Assembly: GCF_028681615.1 (NCBI RefSeq)
Contig: NZ_JAQUHV010000002.1
Location: 62,001 to 126,000, forward strand
Source: Sulfuricurvum sp.
GTDB taxonomy: Bacteria; Campylobacterota; Campylobacteria; Campylobacterales; Sulfurimonadaceae
Direction: 5' to 3'
Length of the DNA: 64,000 bases
Position numbers and translations under genes: made by a program. This document shows positions 27,770 through 37,089 of this stretch, piece after piece. Each line of letters opens with the position of its first letter. The stretch's first letter is position 1. The notes under the pieces are model-generated. The model saw nothing but the letters and a program-made list of their open reading frames with translations, did not search any database and was not told the DNA's origin.

Positions 27770-28264
27770 TTAGGATTGTAATATACTGATGGCGCTTCCC
27801 GCCATATTTTTTGCACTTTCAAATGCGGCTACGTTCGCTTGATACGAACGTGTTGCTTCGACTAAATCGGCCATTTCGATAACAGGATTAATATTTGGGT
27901 ATGCAACATACCCTTTGGCATCCGCATCCGGGTGAGACGGATCGTATTTCATTTTGGGTGCCGAATCATCACGTGTAATTTTGTCCACAACGACACTCAT
28001 GATAGCTGGGTTGGCTTTAAGGCCGGACAACCCTTCTTTCAGAGGATCACTATAGCTGAGCGCAGAAGTTTGCTCTTCCAATGCTTTATTGTAAACGCTG
28101 TTGAAATCCACCGATTTAAAGACTACCTCTTGACGGCGATAAGGACCACCCTCATCGGTTCGCGTTGTTTGGGCATTGGCAATGTTGGAACTGATGGTAT
28201 TGACGCGAACACGTTGAGCTGAAAGCCCGTACCCGCTGATATCAAAACTGTCTAAAAATGCCAT
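27770..28264 (-). CDS. flgC: Flagellar basal-body rod protein FlgC
   Basis: A 164-residue proximal rod protein. It has the rod/hook family N-terminal motif SAQRVRVNTISSNIANAQT and the matching C-terminal helix motif MADLVEATRSYQANVAAFES. It is 10 bases after flgB. Exported through the flagellar secretion system; no cleavable signal. Confidence 0.96.
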   Translation of the reverse strand: MAFLDSFDISGYGLSAQRVRVNTISSNIANAQTTRTDEGGPYRRQEVVFKSVDFNSVYNKALEEQTSALSYSDPLKEGLSGLKANPAIMSVVVDKITRDDSAPKMKYDPSHPDADAKGYVAYPNINPVIEMADLVEATRSYQANVAAFESAKNMAGSAISILQS

Positions 28265-28274
28265 AGTTTAATCC

Positions 28275-28706
28275 TTACGATGTTTTTCCAGAAGCGTCGA
28301 TGACACTTTTGAAAATAGCGGAATCTTTTTTAAGTGCGGCAGACAGGGCATTAAACATAGTCGAGTTCTTTGCCATTTCTGTCGTTTCTACATCCAAATC
28401 AACGCTGTTTCCGTCATTACGGGCCATATGGCCGTCACGGAAAAAGGTAGTCGGTTTGCTATCGCTTGCATTCTCAGTTCCATCCAAATGTGCACCATTC
28501 GTTCGCGTCATGGTCAGAGTCTGAGATTTATCCGCAAAGATCGTAGCACTTTTTTGCGCCAGTACCTCTTCGAAACGGAGATCTCTAGGGCGATAATAAG
28601 GGGTGTCTGCGTTGGCAATATTTCCGGCGATCATATCTTGACGCGCCGCACGGTAATCCATCGCACTTTGCATCAAATCGTGTGCCCGTGAAATATTGAT
28701 TCCCAC
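28275..28706 (-). CDS. flgB: Flagellar basal-body rod protein FlgB
   Basis: A 143-residue proximal rod protein with the N-terminal MDYRAARQDMIAGNIANADT motif and YYRPRDLRFEEVL. The start is GTG at 28706, with AAAGGGGA upstream, and gives the expected N-terminus MGINISRAHDL. A sigma-54 promoter lies 37-52 bases before the start. First gene of flgB-flgC-fliE-ftsI. Confidence 0.95.
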   Translation of the reverse strand: MGINISRAHDLMQSAMDYRAARQDMIAGNIANADTPYYRPRDLRFEEVLAQKSATIFADKSQTLTMTRTNGAHLDGTENASDSKPTTFFRDGHMARNDGNSVDLDVETTEMAKNSTMFNALSAALKKDSAIFKSVIDASGKTS

Positions 28707-28742
28707 CTTTTCCCCTTTATCTGTAGATGTTTATGTCATTAA

Positions 28743-28758
28743 AGCAAAAAACATTCCA
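28743..28758 (-). promoter_or_regulatory. Sigma-54 (RpoN) promoter of flgB-flgC-fliE
   Basis: On the minus strand TGGAATG-N4-TTGCT matches the TGGCACG-N4-TTGCW consensus, with GG and GC exactly ten bases apart. The GC is at 28745-28744, placing transcription start near 28732, about 26 bases before the GTG. Rod genes of Campylobacter and Helicobacter are class II genes under RpoN and FlgR, so the assignment fits. Confidence 0.8.
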
Positions 28759-28828
28759 AACATTTTTTATCGAACTCTATTCCAAAGAACGATATACTAT
28801 TGTCAAATTATACATTATAAGCCTAAAA

Positions 28829-30007
28829 ATGCCTGATAAAAAATTATTTCTCTTAACAACGGCTCTTATTACGATAGGAATAATCTGTTCCTATACCCTT
28901 TCGGCGTATACGGTTATTTTATTTGAGTACGATGATTTTCACTTTGTCATACGCGAATTGATTGTCGGAATTATTTCAATTTTATTGATGTGGTCTCTTG
29001 CACAGTTGGACCCTGATGTTTGGCTACACCGTCTGGGTCTTGGGCTGTTCTTTGGGGGAATCGTATTAATGTTGATTATGCCTTTCCTCCCGGCATCGCT
29101 GGTGAGTGAAGTAGGCGGAGCAAAACGTTGGATCAAATTATTCGGTTTTTCACTGGCTCCGGTTGAGTATTTTAAAATCGGGTTTGTCTATTTTTTAGCA
29201 TGGAGTTTTTCGCGTAAGCTTGGGCACCACGGGAATATGGGAGTGGTTGAAGAGTTTAAACGCTTTTTTCCGTATGCGGCGATTTTTATTTTGGTGATGT
29301 TTTTGATCGCTTTTTTACAAAATGACTTGGGACAGGTTATTGTTTTGGCTCTGACGTTAGCCTTTATGCTTTTTTTTGCAGGGAGCAGTTTTCGTTTTTT
29401 CATGACCCTGATCGGAGGATCGGTTTCGTTCTTCCTCTTTTTTATTCTTACCTCCGAACATCGGATCAATCGTATTTTATCGTGGTGGGCAACAGCTCAA
29501 AGTACGGTTCTGGCGTTTTTCCCTGAATCGATTGCCAAACATTTGAGGATTGAAAACGGTGAAGAAGCTTATCAGATCGGGCATTCGCTCAATGCGATTC
29601 ACAACGGAGGAATCTTCGGAACCGGTTTGGGCGGCGGAACGTTTAAGCTCGGGTTTTTAAGTGAGGTACACACTGACTTTGTTTTGGCCGGGATTGCAGA
29701 GGAGTTTGGATTTATAGGTGTTTTTGGTGTAGTACTCCTCTTTATTATGTTACTTCATCGTCTTTTTAAAATCGCCAATCGTTCCTATAATGACACCGCG
29801 TATTTGTTCAGTCTCGGGGTCGGATTGCTTATCACATTCGCTTTCATGGTCAACGCCTACGGTATCAGCGGATTAACACCGATTAAAGGGATCTCGGTAC
29901 CGTTTTTGAGTTACGGAGGATCGACGATGATGGCTTCGGCGATCGGTATCGGGATGGTATTGATGCTGTCTAAAAAAATTACGTACAAATCGGGTGACAA
30001 AAAATGA
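28829..30007 (+). CDS. ftsW: Septal peptidoglycan glycosyltransferase FtsW
   Basis: A 392-residue SEDS protein with about ten membrane helices. It polymerises lipid II at the division site with FtsI. The family loop signature is NGGIFGTGLGGGTFKLGFLSE, followed by HTDFVLAGIAEEFG and the C-terminal SVPFLSYGGSTMM. The start chosen is the ATG at 28829, where MPDKKLFLL begins the first helix; the frame is open further upstream but overlaps the flgB promoter. The last four bases overlap murG. Confidence 0.93.
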   Translation: MPDKKLFLLTTALITIGIICSYTLSAYTVILFEYDDFHFVIRELIVGIISILLMWSLAQLDPDVWLHRLGLGLFFGGIVLMLIMPFLPASLVSEVGGAKRWIKLFGFSLAPVEYFKIGFVYFLAWSFSRKLGHHGNMGVVEEFKRFFPYAAIFILVMFLIAFLQNDLGQVIVLALTLAFMLFFAGSSFRFFMTLIGGSVSFFLFFILTSEHRINRILSWWATAQSTVLAFFPESIAKHLRIENGEEAYQIGHSLNAIHNGGIFGTGLGGGTFKLGFLSEVHTDFVLAGIAEEFGFIGVFGVVLLFIMLLHRLFKIANRSYNDTAYLFSLGVGLLITFAFMVNAYGISGLTPIKGISVPFLSYGGSTMMASAIGIGMVLMLSKKITYKSGDKK

Positions 30008-31020
30008 ATATCATCTTTACGGGGGGCGGAACAGGGGGGCATCTTGTTATCGCCTTATCATTAGCAGAGACTGCACGTGCACGAGGACATCGGGTTATCT
30101 TTATTGGCTCTCAATCAGGGCAGGATCATCAATGGTTCGGTAACAGTCCCCTTTTTGAAAAGGCTTATTTTTTAGATACGACCGGTGTTGTTAATAAAAA
30201 AGGGCTGGGTAAAATCGGGGCGTTGTGGAAAGTATTTAAAGCGTTGATTCGTTCACGTGCTCTCATTCGAGAGTTTGGTGCCGATGCGGTAGTGAGCGTC
30301 GGAGGGTTTTCGGCGGCACCGGCAGCGCTGGCCGCAGTCGTATCCGGTATCCCTTTGTATATTCATGAACAAAATGCGATTACAGGCAAGCTCAATCGTC
30401 TGCTTCGCTCCTATGCAAAAGGGTTTTTCAGCTCCTATGAAGAGGGGGAATTTCATTGCGATTATCCGGTCAATGAACGCTATTTCCAAAATGCCCGGAT
30501 ACGACAAGAGATAAAAAACGTCATATTTTTGGGCGGATCGCAGGGGGCAAAATTTATTAACGATTTGGCACTTGAGGTCGCACCATGGCTGAAAGAGCGA
30601 GGGATACACATTATCCATCAATGTGGGGTTAAAGAAGAAGAGAGAGTAAAGACTGCGTACCATGAACTGGGTATCGATGCCGAAGTCTACGGATTCACCA
30701 CCCAAATAACGGAACTGATCGAACGAAGCGATTTTGCGGTGAGCCGTTCGGGCGCGAGTACTTTATGGGAACTGTGTGCGGCAGGTGTTCCGGCATTTTA
30801 CATTCCGTTTCCCCATGCGGCAGCCGATCATCAGTTCCATAATGCCCAGTATATTCTTCAACATAATTGCGGATGGTGCGAACGCCAAAGTGATGGGATA
30901 GCTTATAAACTCAAAGAAGCGATTATGAGCGATATCGCCCCGAAGAGCGAAGCACTTGCAGATCTTATCGCTCCGAATGGAGCGGAACACATTATCCAAA
31001 AGATTGAAAAAAGCGTTTAA
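30004..31020 (+). CDS. murG: UDP-GlcNAc:lipid I N-acetylglucosaminyltransferase MurG
   Basis: A 338-residue GT-B enzyme that makes lipid II on the inner face of the membrane. The N-terminal GGGTGGH loop is at residues 6-12, and the C-terminal domain has FLGGSQGAKFIN and the donor-site stretch SRSGASTLWELCAAGVP, then FPHAAADHQ. ATGA overlap with ftsW means coupled translation. It ends four bases into the convergent 31-codon ORF. Confidence 0.95.
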   Translation: MNIIFTGGGTGGHLVIALSLAETARARGHRVIFIGSQSGQDHQWFGNSPLFEKAYFLDTTGVVNKKGLGKIGALWKVFKALIRSRALIREFGADAVVSVGGFSAAPAALAAVVSGIPLYIHEQNAITGKLNRLLRSYAKGFFSSYEEGEFHCDYPVNERYFQNARIRQEIKNVIFLGGSQGAKFINDLALEVAPWLKERGIHIIHQCGVKEEERVKTAYHELGIDAEVYGFTTQITELIERSDFAVSRSGASTLWELCAAGVPAFYIPFPHAAADHQFHNAQYILQHNCGWCERQSDGIAYKLKEAIMSDIAPKSEALADLIAPNGAEHIIQKIEKSV

Positions 31021-31112
31021 ATATTCGTGATTTTATGGATAACCCATAACCCGAATGCGAGGATCAGGGTACTCACAATAGCAACAGTAATGGTTCCTGT
31101 TTCGAGTTCCAT
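31017..31112 (-). CDS. 31-residue single-span membrane protein, end of pilus cluster
   Basis: This ORF is not recognised as a known family. It reads MELETGTITVAIVS then a hydrophobic stretch to HKITNI, so it is predicted to be one membrane helix with a short acidic N-terminus. It starts three bases after the mshG-like stop, with AGGA about eight bases before the ATG, so translation could be coupled. It overlaps the murG end by four bases. Position, SD and composition support a real small protein; homology was not testable. Confidence 0.5.
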   Translation of the reverse strand: MELETGTITVAIVSTLILAFGLWVIHKITNI

Positions 31113-31115
31113 GCT

Positions 31116-32354
31116 TTATCCTGCAAGGTCGACCATCGACCACATCGGCAAAAAGATCCCCAAAGCCAGTACCAGAACAAATCCGGCAATGGCGGCGATC
31201 AGGATCGGCTCGATCATGGTAGCGACGTTATCGACAATATAATCATATCGGGTATTATACACGCGATTCACTTTACCCAGCATTGTTCCAAGAGATCCGC
31301 TGCTCTCACCGGCTTTGATCATCTGCATTACCATCCCTTCGAATTGGCCGCTCTCAGCAAACCCCTGCGCCAATGAACGTCCGTCTTCAATGGCCGTAGG
31401 GATTTTTTGGAGCTCTTGTTTGATGTAATTATTCTCAACGACTCCCATAGCAATTTCGAGTGCGTCGATCATCGGAATCCCCGCTTCGGTGAGGACATTA
31501 AACAGATAGATAAAGCGGCCGATCATCGCATAATAGGTCACTTTGCCGACAATGAATATTTTCAGAAAATATTGGTCGGTTTTGAGTCTGAGCATAGGGT
31601 TTCGACGGTATGCAAAACTAAAAGAGACGGAGAGGACAATCGCACCTCCGATGATATAGGGGCCATAAATACGGATGGCATGTTCGGTCCATAAAAGCAA
31701 TTTCGTCGGAAAAGGGAGCTCCATCCCCGATTGTTCAAAAAAAGATTGAAATTGCGGTACGACGAATGTAATAACAACCGTAAAAGCGATACTCATCGCA
31801 ATGAGGATAAAGAGGGGATAACGGGTCGCTTTTTTGAGTTTTTGGCGGTTGTCAAAAATCTGCTGCATGATGGATGAGAGTTTGGCGATTGCCGTGCTCA
31901 GGGTTCCTGTTTGCTCACCGAGTTCAAACATCGATAGAGAGAGTGTCCCGAGCTGACGTTGATAATTGACGACGGCACGGCTGAGACTGAGACCGCTTTC
32001 GATATCGCGGAGTACTTCGGTAAAGATGGAACGTATCATCGGATCATGGGTATCGGTAATACTTTCGGCAAGACAGGTGTTGATCGGCATTCCCGCATCG
32101 AGCATCGTGGAAAGCTGATCCAAAAATGCGATGTAGGGTTCGTCTTTTACCCGTCTGTTTTGGATCGGGTTGGTAAAACGACTTTTGAAACGCTCAAACT
32201 TCATCGAAAAAGGTTCTGAGACCTCTTTGACTTCTACGGGCACGCCGAGGGATTTATCCCGAAATTTTTTGAGTGCTTCGGCTTTGTGGGCAGCTTCAAA
32301 AACAGTGGAACGTTTGTGCTTTCCTTGTTTGTAGCGTACCCGATAAAATTTCAC
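31116..32354 (-). CDS. mshG: MshG/GspF-type inner-membrane platform protein
   Basis: A 412-residue type II secretion/type IV pilus platform protein. After an N-terminal 60 residues (YRVRYKQGK, KFRDKSLGVPVEV), two copies of the GspF helical domain follow (about 75-195 and 275-400), with helices near 175-195, 220-245 and 380-400. GspF motifs such as LSTMLDAGMPINTCL and VLTEAGIPMIDALE are clear. It links the assembly ATPase to the growing pilus. It begins directly after mshE (stop and start adjacent). Confidence 0.9.
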   Translation of the reverse strand: MKFYRVRYKQGKHKRSTVFEAAHKAEALKKFRDKSLGVPVEVKEVSEPFSMKFERFKSRFTNPIQNRRVKDEPYIAFLDQLSTMLDAGMPINTCLAESITDTHDPMIRSIFTEVLRDIESGLSLSRAVVNYQRQLGTLSLSMFELGEQTGTLSTAIAKLSSIMQQIFDNRQKLKKATRYPLFILIAMSIAFTVVITFVVPQFQSFFEQSGMELPFPTKLLLWTEHAIRIYGPYIIGGAIVLSVSFSFAYRRNPMLRLKTDQYFLKIFIVGKVTYYAMIGRFIYLFNVLTEAGIPMIDALEIAMGVVENNYIKQELQKIPTAIEDGRSLAQGFAESGQFEGMVMQMIKAGESSGSLGTMLGKVNRVYNTRYDYIVDNVATMIEPILIAAIAGFVLVLALGIFLPMWSMVDLAG

Positions 32355-34031
32355 TTACATCTCCTTGGTAACGCGGAGAACTTCATCAAGGGTCGTAATT
32401 CCCCCCAATACTTTGCTGAGACCGTCGACGATCATCGGTTCAAATCCCTCTTTTTCCTGTGCGTATCGTGCAATTTCGTATTTGGAAGATTCATCTGAAA
32501 TCATTTTAGCAATGGTCTCGTTGACCATGAGGATTTCTGATATCAAAATCCGTCCGGAATAGCCGGTATTATTGCACTTTGAACACCCTTGACCGGCATA
32601 AAATTTGGCATCTTCAGGAAGCCATCGTTCGATGCGGCGAAGAAGGTTTTTGTGCGGTCGGACTTCATGTTTGCATTCGGTACAGATTTTTCGCACCAAC
32701 CGCTGTGCTACGATCCCGACCAATGAATCGGCTATGAGATAAGATTGCAGCCCCATTTGAACCATCCGTCCGATGGCACTTGGGGCATCGTTGGTATGAA
32801 GCGTCGAGAAAACCAGATGCCCGGTAAGCGATGCCTGTGCGGCAGAATTGAGTGTTTCAAAATCACGGATCTCCCCTACGAGGATGATATCCGGGTCTTG
32901 ACGCAAAAACGATTTCAGAGCTTCGAGAAAACTAAATCCTACCCGCTCGTTGACCTGTACCTGTTGTACCAGAGGGAGCTGATATTCGATCGGATCTTCA
33001 ATCGTAAGGACTTTGTTTTCGATGCTTTTGACTTCGTTCAATGCAGCGTATAGAGTAGTCGTTTTACCGCTTCCGGTTGGACCGGTAATGAGGACGATTC
33101 CAAAGGGCGCATGGATAATTTCATTGAACTTGTCCAGATTTTTCCCATCAAACCCGAGCTCATGAAGTTTGAGAAGAATTTTTTGCTGGTCGAGGATACG
33201 CATAACGATGGATTCGCCGAACAGTGTCGGAGTCGTAGAGAGACGGAAATCGTATTTTCCCCCTGCCACGTCCAGGCTGAACCTGCCGTCTTGGGCTTTA
33301 CGGCGTTCGGAGATGTCAAGGTTGCCTAAGAGCTTGATCCGTGAAGAGAGGGCCGTATAAATATCCAGATCAAATACGAAAGTCTCTTGCAAAATCCCGT
33401 CGACACGTGCCCGAACGGACATTGAACGAAGTTCAGGCTCGATATGGAGGTCACTGGCACGTCGCAAAATGGCATCTTTGATCATCAGGCTAATGAGCTG
33501 CATAACGGAACTGGCATCTCCTTCTGCCCCTTTGGACCCCTCGTTATTGATCTCTTTTTTGACTTCGGCAGCGATACTTTGGGTTTTTTTGATGATTTCA
33601 AGACGCTGAAAGATATGGGCGATATCTTCACTGAGCGAGAGATAGACTTTGATCGGTTTAGTCGCGATATTGCGCTCTAATGCTTCGAGTGCATCAAAGT
33701 TGAGGGGGTCCGATGTGGCGATATAGACGTAGTCTTCATCCTCTTTGAAAGGGATCGCTTTTGCCGCAGTGAGTAATGAAATCGAAAATTTGGCAAGGGA
33801 GAGGAAATCGATTTTTTCTCCGAAGAGGTCGACAAAATCGATTTTGAGCTGTTTAGAGAGGAGCAGTGCCATCTCTTTATGCGATATCATCCCCTCTTCG
33901 ACAAGTACTTCCCCCAGTTTTTTGGTAAATCCGGAATTTTTTTGTTGGGCCAGGGCATATTCAAGCTGCTCTTGGGTGATCAGGGATTCGGAAATGAGCA
34001 AATCCCCTAATCGTACTTGTTGACGGATCAT
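32355..34031 (-). CDS. mshE: MshE/PilB-type pilus assembly ATPase with MshEN domain
   Basis: A 558-residue AAA+ ATPase that powers pilus extension. Residues 1-70 form an MshEN-type domain with two repeats (RLGDLLISESLITQ... and KLGEVLVEEGMISHKE), the fold that binds c-di-GMP in Vibrio MshE. Walker A GPTGSGKTTT has its Lys at 323; the Asp box, VGEIRD and a C4 zinc site (CTEC, CSKCNNTG) follow. In repeat one the glycine usually at position ten is Ser. SD AAGGAGAAGAGG lies just before the ATG. Confidence 0.92.
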   Translation of the reverse strand: MIRQQVRLGDLLISESLITQEQLEYALAQQKNSGFTKKLGEVLVEEGMISHKEMALLLSKQLKIDFVDLFGEKIDFLSLAKFSISLLTAAKAIPFKEDEDYVYIATSDPLNFDALEALERNIATKPIKVYLSLSEDIAHIFQRLEIIKKTQSIAAEVKKEINNEGSKGAEGDASSVMQLISLMIKDAILRRASDLHIEPELRSMSVRARVDGILQETFVFDLDIYTALSSRIKLLGNLDISERRKAQDGRFSLDVAGGKYDFRLSTTPTLFGESIVMRILDQQKILLKLHELGFDGKNLDKFNEIIHAPFGIVLITGPTGSGKTTTLYAALNEVKSIENKVLTIEDPIEYQLPLVQQVQVNERVGFSFLEALKSFLRQDPDIILVGEIRDFETLNSAAQASLTGHLVFSTLHTNDAPSAIGRMVQMGLQSYLIADSLVGIVAQRLVRKICTECKHEVRPHKNLLRRIERWLPEDAKFYAGQGCSKCNNTGYSGRILISEILMVNETIAKMISDESSKYEIARYAQEKEGFEPMIVDGLSKVLGGITTLDEVLRVTKEM

Positions 34032-34041
34032 CCTCTTCTCC

Positions 34042-34782
34042 TTAGTTTGGGTTGTTTAATTTCCATGTCCGCAGCAATTCGGAAGCGGCTTTGGAATCTT
34101 TATAGTTGAGATAGAGCTCTAAAACCCCTATTGCTTCTGTTTTTTTCCCTTGTGCGTAATACGATTTGGCATACAAGAGCCATGCATCTTCTGCTTCACG
34201 GTTTAGCTGATTGGCTTTTTTCGCCCATGTAGCGGCATTCGCATAGTCTTTTTTTGCATAATAATCGCGGGCTACTTCGAGAGCCGTTTCGTATTTTGGA
34301 CTATTTTGATAGGCTTCAAGTGGAGTGTCTGCTTTTTGGGTATTGACTTCAAATAAACGGTCGTTTTTGGCTGTCGGCACTGATGTAGGAACCGACTGAA
34401 CAACAGCCGGAGCGGTCGGTACTATAGATTCTGGCTTAACGGCTGCCACCGGTACTGAAGGAGCGGGTGTAACGGTCTGCTCTTTTTTGGTTTGAGTCGG
34501 AGGAGTGGTTACCACTGCTTTCTGGAGAGTACCGGAAGCGGACGTTTGCTTGAGTTGCTGATCAGCAGCCGGAACGGACGGCGGAGGAATCGTTGTTTCC
34601 GGAATAATAGATGCCATTTTAGCGGGTGTGGATGAGGTTTGAGATGTAAACCACATTTGATATCCGGAAACTCCGGCAATCACAAACAGTATCGTTCCTA
34701 CGATCATAAAGGAGAGTCGAATGATTCGGCGCTGCCGCGCTCTCTCACAACGGGCTACAAGTTGATCAAAATTATCAATCAT
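34042..34782 (-). CDS. MshN-like TPR protein
   Basis: A 246-residue protein with a cytoplasmic N-terminus, a membrane helix at about 22-41, a long Pro/Thr/Val-rich spacer (60-145) and C-terminal TPR-like repeats (YEVARDYYAKKDYANAATWAKKANQL and the next repeat). MshN in Vibrio has the same plan and lies between mshM and mshE, as here. The start chosen is ATG at 34782, with GGAG eight bases upstream, overlapping the previous stop by eight bases. Confidence 0.7.
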   Translation of the reverse strand: MIDNFDQLVARCERARQRRIIRLSFMIVGTILFVIAGVSGYQMWFTSQTSSTPAKMASIIPETTIPPPSVPAADQQLKQTSASGTLQKAVVTTPPTQTKKEQTVTPAPSVPVAAVKPESIVPTAPAVVQSVPTSVPTAKNDRLFEVNTQKADTPLEAYQNSPKYETALEVARDYYAKKDYANAATWAKKANQLNREAEDAWLLYAKSYYAQGKKTEAIGVLELYLNYKDSKAASELLRTWKLNNPN

Positions 34783-35569
34783 GGATAAGCTCCGCATTCA
34801 TTGCCGCCATCGTGATGGTACACATTGAAGGACGCAGATATTTGGATTTATTATGGGTATTGGTGTAGTGAAGCAGGTGGAAAAGATGGTAAAAAATCTT
34901 TTTGAAATTACGAAAATTTCCTGCACTCAGTCGGTGTGCTTTAGCTATAAGTTTCGGATTGATTTCATCGATAATTTCCGAAAATCCCATTTTAATGAGT
35001 TCAGAATGGATATAGTTTTTTCCCTCGATTGTGGTGAGAGGAAAAAGTTCGATCACCCGATGCGGACGGCTTTTGAAATGAGGTGCACGTAATATGGCCT
35101 CACCTTCGCTTCTGTGCATGGCGATGATAAACCAAAATGCTTTTGAATCGCTCAAAATACGGATAAATTCGCGCATTTCGGTACTGAGCAATTGCGCTTC
35201 GTCAATCATAATGAGATGATCAGAATTTTCATAGAGTTGTGTGGCTTCCGTTCGAAGTTGCTCTATATCGCTCCCCTCAACCGTAACCCCTTTGTGGTTT
35301 AAGAGTTTTTTGAGTAGGTCGATCGGAGTGAGAAAGGGAGTTTCAATGAAAATGATATCCCGTTTATCCGCCCATATTGTATGAAGATGGTTGAGTAAAA
35401 AGCTTTTTCCGCTCCCCGGCTCGCCTATGAGAAAAATGAGTTGCCGAAATGAACTATTGAGAAGATTTTGGATTTTCTCAATCGCTCCGAGGGCACTTTG
35501 TACCTCGAAATATTCTTCACTGTTTCGCCGTTCTTCGAATCGGTTTGCCGCTTCAAGCCATTTGGACAT
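34775..35569 (-). CDS. mshM: MshM/ExeA-type AAA ATPase
   Basis: A 264-residue ATPase with Walker A GEPGSGKSF (about 47-55) and Walker B LIMIDEAQLL (about 118-127). ExeA/MshM proteins help place the secretin in the cell wall; the peptidoglycan-binding domain of ExeA is absent here, as in MshM. It starts two bases after the secretin stop. Confidence 0.85.
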   Translation of the reverse strand: MSKWLEAANRFEERRNSEEYFEVQSALGAIEKIQNLLNSSFRQLIFLIGEPGSGKSFLLNHLHTIWADKRDIIFIETPFLTPIDLLKKLLNHKGVTVEGSDIEQLRTEATQLYENSDHLIMIDEAQLLSTEMREFIRILSDSKAFWFIIAMHRSEGEAILRAPHFKSRPHRVIELFPLTTIEGKNYIHSELIKMGFSEIIDEINPKLIAKAHRLSAGNFRNFKKIFYHLFHLLHYTNTHNKSKYLRPSMCTITMAAMNAELIHD

Positions 35570-35571
35570 AA

Positions 35572-37089
35572 TCAGTTAAACCGTTTTAAAATCGCGTCGT
35601 CGATGGAAGGGAAAGCATCCGGTTTCACCAGTGTCGGAGTGATCAGAATAAAGAGTTCACTTTTACGTGTCGAAGCAGTCGAGCCGTGGAAGAGTCGGCC
35701 GAGTAACGGAATATCTCCCAGTACAGGGACTTTATTGTCATAATGATAGGTTTTTTTCTCGATCAGGCCGCCGATAAGAACTTTTTGGGCATCTTTGACT
35801 TTAACGATGGAGGTCATTTGTTTGACGCGTGTATCCGGCGGCATTGTACGATTGCTGCTGCCTATATCGCTTGATCCCATAGCGGTTGAGGCATTCAGAT
35901 CTTCACCGAGCAATTCGCTGGTAACTGGATTGATTCGCATAACGATGTACCCGTCTTCCGTCACTTCCGGAATAATATTGAGGGTAAGGCCGACGAAGAC
36001 GGATCCGAGAGTATTCGTAGTTGTGGCGAGGGTTTGAGTATTTGCCGCAGAGATTGAACCGTTTTGATAGAGATAGCTGAGCTGTTTTCCGACGTTGATA
36101 ACGGCAGGCTGGTTACTCAGTGTCAGGATTTTGGGGTTGGAAAGAACTTCAACATCTCCGTATCGGCTAAGGAAATCGATAAGCCCTAACGGATCAAAAT
36201 TTACCCCGAAAGAGTAAACCGGATGGGCAACACCCATGTTGTTATAACTGTTGGCATAATTGCCTTTGAGCGACAGACTAAAATCACTCCAGTTGACTCC
36301 GGTCGTGTTGTAGTCATTGTAGGTGAGTTCGATCAGATGCGCTTCGATCATCACCTCCGCATGCATGCGTGATTCAAGTTTCGTCAAATATTGTTGGACG
36401 GCTTCTATTTGACGTTTGTTTCCGGTGATGGTGACGACGGCGGCATCGCGGTTTACGAGAGCTTTGTTGATTGCTTCGTTGTACTCTTCGTCGACTTGCA
36501 GAATTTGTTGGATATGTTCACGCATCTGATCCCATAAGGTAAATTTTGAGAGGGCATGGACATTGGTGTAATCGGTATTAGAACCGCTGCCGGAGTTGGT
36601 TGAGCCAGAGGAACCGCCATAAGAAGACGAACTACTGTTTGAACTACTTGAACCGCTATTGGAGGAAACGCCTGTGTTCGCGCCTGGGCCGACGGTGATC
36701 GATTTAGTCGATTCGGTAGTAAGTTGAGACATATTGATGTAATCGATATTGAGATTTACGGTTTTGGTATAAGAGACACGAAGCACCCCTTTGTCTGCAT
36801 CATACGTATAAAAAAGGTTATGATCATCAAAAATAAAACTAAAAAGTTCTGCAACGGTATAGTCTTGGATATTTACCATATCCAGAGGCTGAGAAAGACG
36901 CTCTTTTGCTTTTTGATCTTCAAACACAACGCTGATATGGCATGTCTGTGCAACATCACGGATAAGGTCCATGAGAGTAAGTGCCGATCCGCGATTTTGA
37001 TAAGCACTGAGGCTGAAGCGTTTGTCTTCGCACTCTTTGGCTTGGAGCAGAGATAAAAGCAGTAAAAGCAGTAACACTATTTTTTTCAT
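35572..37089 (-). CDS. mshL: MshL-type outer-membrane secretin
   Basis: A 505-residue secretin that forms the outer-membrane pore. Signal peptide 1-17; an STN-like domain (25-110); a Ser/Gly/Asn-rich linker at 134-172; an N1-type domain with VVTITGNKRQIEAVQQYL; and the C-terminal secretin core with VNVGKQLSY... to VLIGGLIEKKTYHYDNKVP and PLLGRLFHGS. The low-complexity linker is longer than in most secretins. The start overlaps the mshK-like stop by four bases. Confidence 0.9.
   Translation of the reverse strand: MKKIVLLLLLLLSLLQAKECEDKRFSLSAYQNRGSALTLMDLIRDVAQTCHISVVFEDQKAKERLSQPLDMVNIQDYTVAELFSFIFDDHNLFYTYDADKGVLRVSYTKTVNLNIDYINMSQLTTESTKSITVGPGANTGVSSNSGSSSSNSSSSSYGGSSGSTNSGSGSNTDYTNVHALSKFTLWDQMREHIQQILQVDEEYNEAINKALVNRDAAVVTITGNKRQIEAVQQYLTKLESRMHAEVMIEAHLIELTYNDYNTTGVNWSDFSLSLKGNYANSYNNMGVAHPVYSFGVNFDPLGLIDFLSRYGDVEVLSNPKILTLSNQPAVINVGKQLSYLYQNGSISAANTQTLATTTNTLGSVFVGLTLNIIPEVTEDGYIVMRINPVTSELLGEDLNASTAMGSSDIGSSNRTMPPDTRVKQMTSIVKVKDAQKVLIGGLIEKKTYHYDNKVPVLGDIPLLGRLFHGSTASTRKSELFILITPTLVKPDAFPSIDDAILKRFN

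Noticed and set aside
31027-31242. Plus-strand ORF of 71 codons after murG
   Set aside because: Antisense to the end of mshG and to the 31-codon ORF; its sequence is not protein-like.
36590-36690. Short tandem repeat or CRISPR-like region in the secretin gene
   Set aside because: It only encodes the Ser/Gly/Asn linker; no regular repeat-spacer pattern exists.
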